Below are positions 59,640-64,000 of a stretch of 64,000 nt of DNA, piece after piece (within the stretch, counting starts at the first letter, position 1; every line of letters starts with the position of its first letter). The stretch is from Acestrorhynchus altus. Taxonomy: Eukaryota > Chordata > Actinopteri > Characiformes > Acestrorhynchidae. The notes beneath the pieces are model-generated. The model ran no database searches and was not told the DNA's origin. It saw only the letters and a program-made list of their open reading frames with translations. Location: assembly GCA_034509495.1 (NCBI GenBank), contig CM067513.1, positions 21,898,979-21,962,978 on the forward strand, read 5' to 3'. The position numbers and the translations under genes were made by a program.

Positions 59640-60340
59640 CCATCTTTGGCGGTGGGAAAGAAAGCCTAATTGGCCGAGTGTGGTTTGGCCCAAACTCTCC
59701 CACCAGTATCAGTCACTCTCAGATTGTGGCTCATGAGGGAATATGTGGGAGGAAGGCAAACACTTACCATGCCATTATTCCAGTCTCTCCCAGTTCAACT
59801 AACCCACACCCCCTCCCCAACCGTCCCCACCTTCTCCTCCTTCCCTTCCCCATCAGCCTCTCTGTTGCTTGACAGCAAATGGAAGGGGAGGGGCCTACTG
59901 GTGGGCTCAGCGAATGGTGACACCTGCGGCGCTTCTGAAAGGCATGCTGTTCGTGCTCACCCCGGAGCCTGTCGACATTGTATGGAGGTGGAGAAAGGAG
60001 CCGAGGCCCCTTACCTGTGTGAGAGCAGGCACTCTGGCCCAGCCAGGCCCCGGCTGGCAGATTGGTAATGAGCGACTGTATGTGGTTAGGCTTGGGCCCG
60101 GGTGCTGGGGGCCCCCTGGGGGTTCCGAATGTGGTGGTGGATAATAAGAGGGCTGAGACACTCAATGTGGCACTGATTCATGGAGGCTATCCGTCCGGAT
60201 TACCTTTCTCACCGTAGGCACAATAAGGACCAGGTTCCCCAGGGTTAGGAACAACACCACCAGATTGGCCCGACAAGCCCCCCGGGGGAGATGGGCCTTT
60301 CCCAGGGTACAAACACTGCAGTGCCCATCAGGTTAATGTG
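59640..60340. promoter_or_regulatory. GC-rich patch, candidate regulatory or exon-bearing region
   Basis: The GC-richest stretch of the window, with many CpGs (TTTGGCGGTGG, ACCTGCGGCGCTTC, TGTTCGTGCTCACCCCGG, TATCCGTCCGG). Open frames exist on both strands (for example 59764-60165 minus and 59869-60144 plus), as expected where stops are rare, but none has a recognisable domain. A minus-strand donor-like ACACAG|GTAAGG lies at about 60010-60020. It could be a conserved element, an alternative promoter or an exon. Not resolved. Confidence 0.38.
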
Positions 60341-61026
60341 AAACGTAAATACCTGTTTGTTCCAAAATGGAGTTACGGTCAGGTGTGGAACACAAACACA
60401 AATGGAGCAAAAGGGCAACGTATACCAACCTCCTTGGAGTTTAGTTCTTTTAAAAATTGAAAGCATGAAAAGCTCAGATTGGTTCTGGATCTATTTTTAA
60501 AAAGAGGCAGAATGCTACACAGATCTAAATATTATTACTTGTAATAAATTTAGTACAGCACTATCATATCAATATATTAATAAAGGAAATTTTATTTTGT
60601 GTAGTTTGCTCATTTTCTGAGCAACCTTTTCATCCTTCTTGTTTAATATTAAAAGTTGTGCAGTTATAGCTTTATTGTTTGTGCCTACTCCCCTAAACTA
60701 AAACTACTTTCCACCCATTAACCATGAAAGGTTTTCAGTTGTTTAATATTGTCAACATGAGTCATGGAGCCATCTAAACACTGGCTCTGTCATTGAAAGC
60801 TCACAGTGTTGATGATGATGTCACACCCATCCATAACTGGAAGGTCAGGACAGTATATCTGGTTTTGCTGGGTGAGGAGCATAAACCTTCCTCCCGCCCC
60901 CAAAAGCCCTTAATTGTATCCAATGAGGATGCCTGCTAGCTGATGTTCTCCGCGAAGCATGTACACCTTTCCAAATACGGTACCAGCCAAAAGGTTGAGA
61001 CACATTTGCAACTTACTGGAGATGTC

Positions 61027-61029
<3 letters not shown>
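60341..61029. other. Non-coding stretch
   Basis: GGTACCAGCCAAAAGGTTGA at 60979-60998 resembles the 'ACCAGTCAAAAGTTTGGACAC' end of a common fish Tc1-like element and may be a solo terminal repeat. Otherwise unique. Confidence 0.4.
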
Positions 61030-61089
<60 letters not shown>

Positions 61090-61136
61090 GTCTATCTGTC
61101 TATCTGTCTATCTGTCTGTCTGTCTGTCTGTCTGTT
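61030..61136 (+). repeat. (TATC)n grading into (TGTC)n
   Basis: About 60 bases of TATC, then alternating TATC/TGTC units, then pure TGTC. Shows a stepwise A-to-G spread through the array. Confidence 0.97.
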
Positions 61137-61429
61137 TGCTTCCTGAGAGGAAGCAAAAGTAGCCTTTCAGTAGATCTCAGTGGATTTGAAGCACACAAAT
61201 ACATGCAGTGGTGCTTGAAATGTTGTGAAGTCTGTTGGACTTGTATTTCACTGCAGAAATATTGATGTTCTCTATTCAGTTCTCTTTCAGATATATTTAT
61301 TTTGCCTATTAACCTCTCTCTGCATTTTGTTCTGTTTGGCATTGACCCTAACATGCCAGCTTTACCTAAACACAGGTCCCATTTTTCTGTACTTTTATAA
61401 TTGTTTTTGCCTGCCTGTGTGAGTAGCAA

Positions 61430-62260
61430 AACTTTTATTTTTAGTATCTGGTGTGATTTCCTTGCAATAACAGTTAACATCTGGTAATTGATGATGTTGA
61501 TGAACATCCGGTAATTTGTAGTCCGGCACAAGGTTTTGGCAATTTCCCAATAGAAAAATACATTTAACACTGTTATGTTGGTGGTTTTCCTCCAATTAAT
61601 GGTTTACTTCAAGTCCCTTCACAACATTTCAGTTAGATTAAGGTTATGAATTTGCCATTTCAAAACATTAACTGTATTCTTCTTTAAACAGTCTTTTGTA
61701 GAAATAATTGTTTGCTTAGGGTCTTTGTCATGCTGCATGACCCACATTCACATAAGATTCAACTCACATGAAAAGGGTTTTATGCTGGAATGCAGTGTTG
61801 TCACCAAACATAATGATTCTCATTTTAACCAAAAAGATCTATTTTTGTCTCATCCACAAGATATTGTTTCAGTAGCCTTCTGGCTTGTCCATGTAATCAT
61901 GAGCAAACTGCAGATGGGGAGCAATGTTCATCGGAGAGCAGAGGCTTTCTCCTTGCAACCCTGTTATGCTCAGTGTTCTCCTGCTGATTGACTCATGAAC
62001 ATTAAAATTTGTAAATGTGAGAAAGAATTTTAGTTGCCTTGAATTTATACTGGGTTTTTTGTGATCCCATGTTGTATTACACTTTAGTCTTGGTGTGATC
62101 TTTGTTAGTCAACCAGTGCTAGTAGTCTTTGACTGCAAAACATTTACATCCAAATTTTATAAATAATCCTTATATTTATAATTACCCTAATGTGTTCAAT
62201 TACATTTGACCCTGTAAAAACAGAGCAATTGTGCAAAAATAGCTGTAATTCCTAAATCAT
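61430..62260 (-). pseudogene. Tc1-like transposon with transposase relic, decayed
   Basis: Minus-strand coding relics of a fish Tc1-like transposase: CAAGGAGAAAGCCTCTGCTC (RRKPL block) near 61938-61957, MDKPEGY at 61872-61892 with NNILW following near 61855-61868, and TGCATGACCCACATTC with neighbouring words at 61730-61760 from the catalytic half. On the plus strand, CATGCTGCATGACCC, ATGCTGGAATGCAGTGTTG and TAGCCTTCTGGCTTGTCCAT are words I recall from the reverse strand of this element in many teleosts. Stops and deletions are frequent. The right flank (GTGCAAAAATAGCTGTAATTC near 62231-62251) resembles another fish transposon end, so copies may be nested. Confidence 0.82.
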
Positions 62261-62269
62261 GAATGTAAT

Positions 62270-63881
62270 ATGTTGACTCAATGGAAAATACAGGAGGACT
62301 CTTTTGGAAAGATAAGGTTGATGAGAACAAAACCTTTGTGACTCCAAAATGGTAGATTAATATATAAAAAAACAAACAAACAAACAAAAGAAAAAACCCC
62401 AGAATACACTATGGTGAGATTGCATTTCAAATAAAATAATAAATTGATTATGAAGTGATGTTACCTCATGTGATTTCTTGGCCATGTCCACAAGTTGTGA
62501 GGTGTTATCTTGTGAGTGAGGTTGAAAACTTGCCAGAGTGCTCACTGAATTATAAACTGGGCATGACAGTGGGCAACAGATGGATATTCAATTTCCAAAG
62601 CATTCGTTGATCCACAGTACCAGGAATCATAGAAGGCATCACCACCCATAGTAAACAGTGCAGTGGGGAGTAAAGATTGGTAGCATCCTGCTAGAATTTT
62701 CCATGGAAACAGAGAAGTGTCAAAAGTCACTTCTACATTGAATGCAGGATGCCACAGACACATATCCCACAGGCCAGTGAAGCATTCTTTTGCTTAAATG
62801 AGATATGGCAAAAAACACAAAAAAAAACAAAACAAAAAAAACCCAGCTAATTCCTGTTCCATGGCTTTTCATTGTTTGTACATATGTGTTTGTGAAAATA
62901 CAAAAAACAATGCATTCACGTATGTCCTCTTATTGAGATTGCAAGGGTTTGGCCCTGTCAGTCAGGTTGAAGTCATAAAGAGAGTTTCAGTTCAGACCGA
63001 TGGGTGCAATGAGGCCACTCAATAGTCTTAAAGATACACAAGCAACAGCTTTTTTTAGGGCAACAACTGGTTGGTAATTGTTTGTGTACAAGTGCATTAA
63101 AATGGGTTTTGGATAAACTACATTAACAAAATATTAAAACAAGTCTAGCATCTGTCAAGACTCTTAACATGACAAGATTAACATGACAGCTTGAAACGGT
63201 GAACTATATGGAGTGTAACCTGTACTTATCCAATATATCAAAGAGTGTTAATCTAAAAACAGGTTTCCTACATCTATGTATGGTTATAAAAAATAAAGAT
63301 GCCAAAAAGAGTTCTTTGCGGTGGTCATAGAAAAATAATAAAGAAAGAATAATAAATACAAATGAAAAGACAATGGAAAAGTCACATTAAACATGAACTG
63401 AAAAACTTTTAAATAATATGAATTTCTACATGTTAACAAAATAATAATATTTGATTTAGCAGTATTTGATTTTTGCTTATTCTGAAGGATTTCATTATAT
63501 AGAGTGACAACAAAATATACATTCCTTATTCATTTTCATATACAATTACAATGTAGGTGCTTAACTGTAAATCATTCATACAGTTCCTACTGACCTCTTA
63601 TAAAATAAAAAAACTGATGACTTTTTATTAAGACCTCTGTTAACTTAGGGTGTAGGGAGTGCTGAAGGGTAGAGGAGCTGGTTGAAGGACAACTGTTGTC
63701 TTCTGTCCTTTTGGTCAAGGCACAGCCTTGCATAGCTTTGTTTACTCTTACTTCTAGGCAGCTTGTCTGTTCCAATTCCTCTCATGAACAGAGAATTTTT
63801 GAACAGAGATAATTTTGTTAGACAAAAATTAGACATTAGAATATTTGTAAACATTTGTAAAGTGACATGACAAGGAAATGT

Positions 63882-63884
<3 letters not shown>
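62270..63884. other. AT-rich non-coding stretch
   Basis: A-rich tracts near 62367-62398 and 62810-62842. Two neighbouring minus-strand frames (62357-62545 and 62542-62763), the second containing FDTSLFPWKILAGCYQSLLP, might be one decayed protein-coding repeat, but I do not recognise it. Confidence 0.4.

Positions 63885-63947
<63 letters not shown>
63885..63947 (+). repeat. (GT)n microsatellite
   Basis: About 62 bases of pure GT. Confidence 0.98.
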
Positions 63948-63950
<3 letters not shown>

Positions 63951-63962
63951 ATTTAGCTGTAT

Positions 63963-64000
63963 GCAGGGGTGGGAGAGTAAAATTTCAGTAAAATGAAAAT
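63963..64000 (+). repeat. Possible start of AGTAAAA-type fish repeat, cut by window end
   Basis: GCAGGGGTGGGAGAGTAAAA then TTTCAGTAAAATG recalls the beginning of the same broad repeat family as 45600-45830. Too short to be certain. Confidence 0.3.

Noticed and set aside
59764..60165. 133-codon minus-strand frame as a protein-coding gene
   Set aside because: GC-rich sequence with overlapping open frames on both strands and no domain; composition explains the openness.

Overview
This window looks like non-coding nuclear DNA from a teleost fish. It is AT-rich and CpG-poor, with many long dinucleotide and tetranucleotide microsatellites, and it carries decayed Tc1-like, hAT-like, LINE and SINE copies of kinds familiar from fish genomes. 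A short non-autonomous Tc1-related element occurs four times. From memory it resembles elements common in otophysans (characins, catfish and allies), so an otophysan host is my best guess, not a demonstrated one. I see no bacterial gene organisation, no CRISPR array, no rRNA or tRNA gene, and no intact cellular protein-coding gene. Almost every open frame is short and arises by chance, from a microsatellite, or inside a dead transposon.

Layout. 0-7 kb is a transposon graveyard: a Tc1 transposase 3' half cut by a tRNA-like SINE, a MITE copy, a Tc1 5' half, a hAT-like element and two TAACC-type degenerate blocks. 7-17 kb is mostly unique sequence with microsatellites and a few regulatory-looking blocks. 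17.2-19.3 kb holds a nearly complete but dead Tc1 element with both terminal inverted repeats, followed by a LINE reverse-transcriptase tail. 20-35 kb is the richest part for candidate regulatory sequence: unique, CpG-retaining blocks with homeodomain, POU, PBX/MEIS and AP-1-like words, broken up by a cluster of (GA)n and (AC/GT)n arrays at 24.3-28.4 kb. Within it, 29718-29792 on the minus strand has the full signature of a 75-base internal exon. 35-48 kb alternates transposon relics with further candidate conserved blocks. 48-57 kb carries GGTTCTT-type repeats, a full-length MITE and strong regulatory-looking blocks. 57-64 kb has AT and AAT arrays, a GC-rich patch near 60 kb, a long TATC/TGTC array, another dead Tc1 and a terminal (GT)n.

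The likeliest reading is a gene desert or a very long intron around a developmental gene, with candidate enhancers between decayed mobile elements. I cannot name the gene. I found no exciting undescribed multi-gene system. The items most worth a second look are the minus-strand exon-like module, the dense candidate regulatory blocks, and a few structural DNA features (inverted repeats, G-quadruplex candidates).
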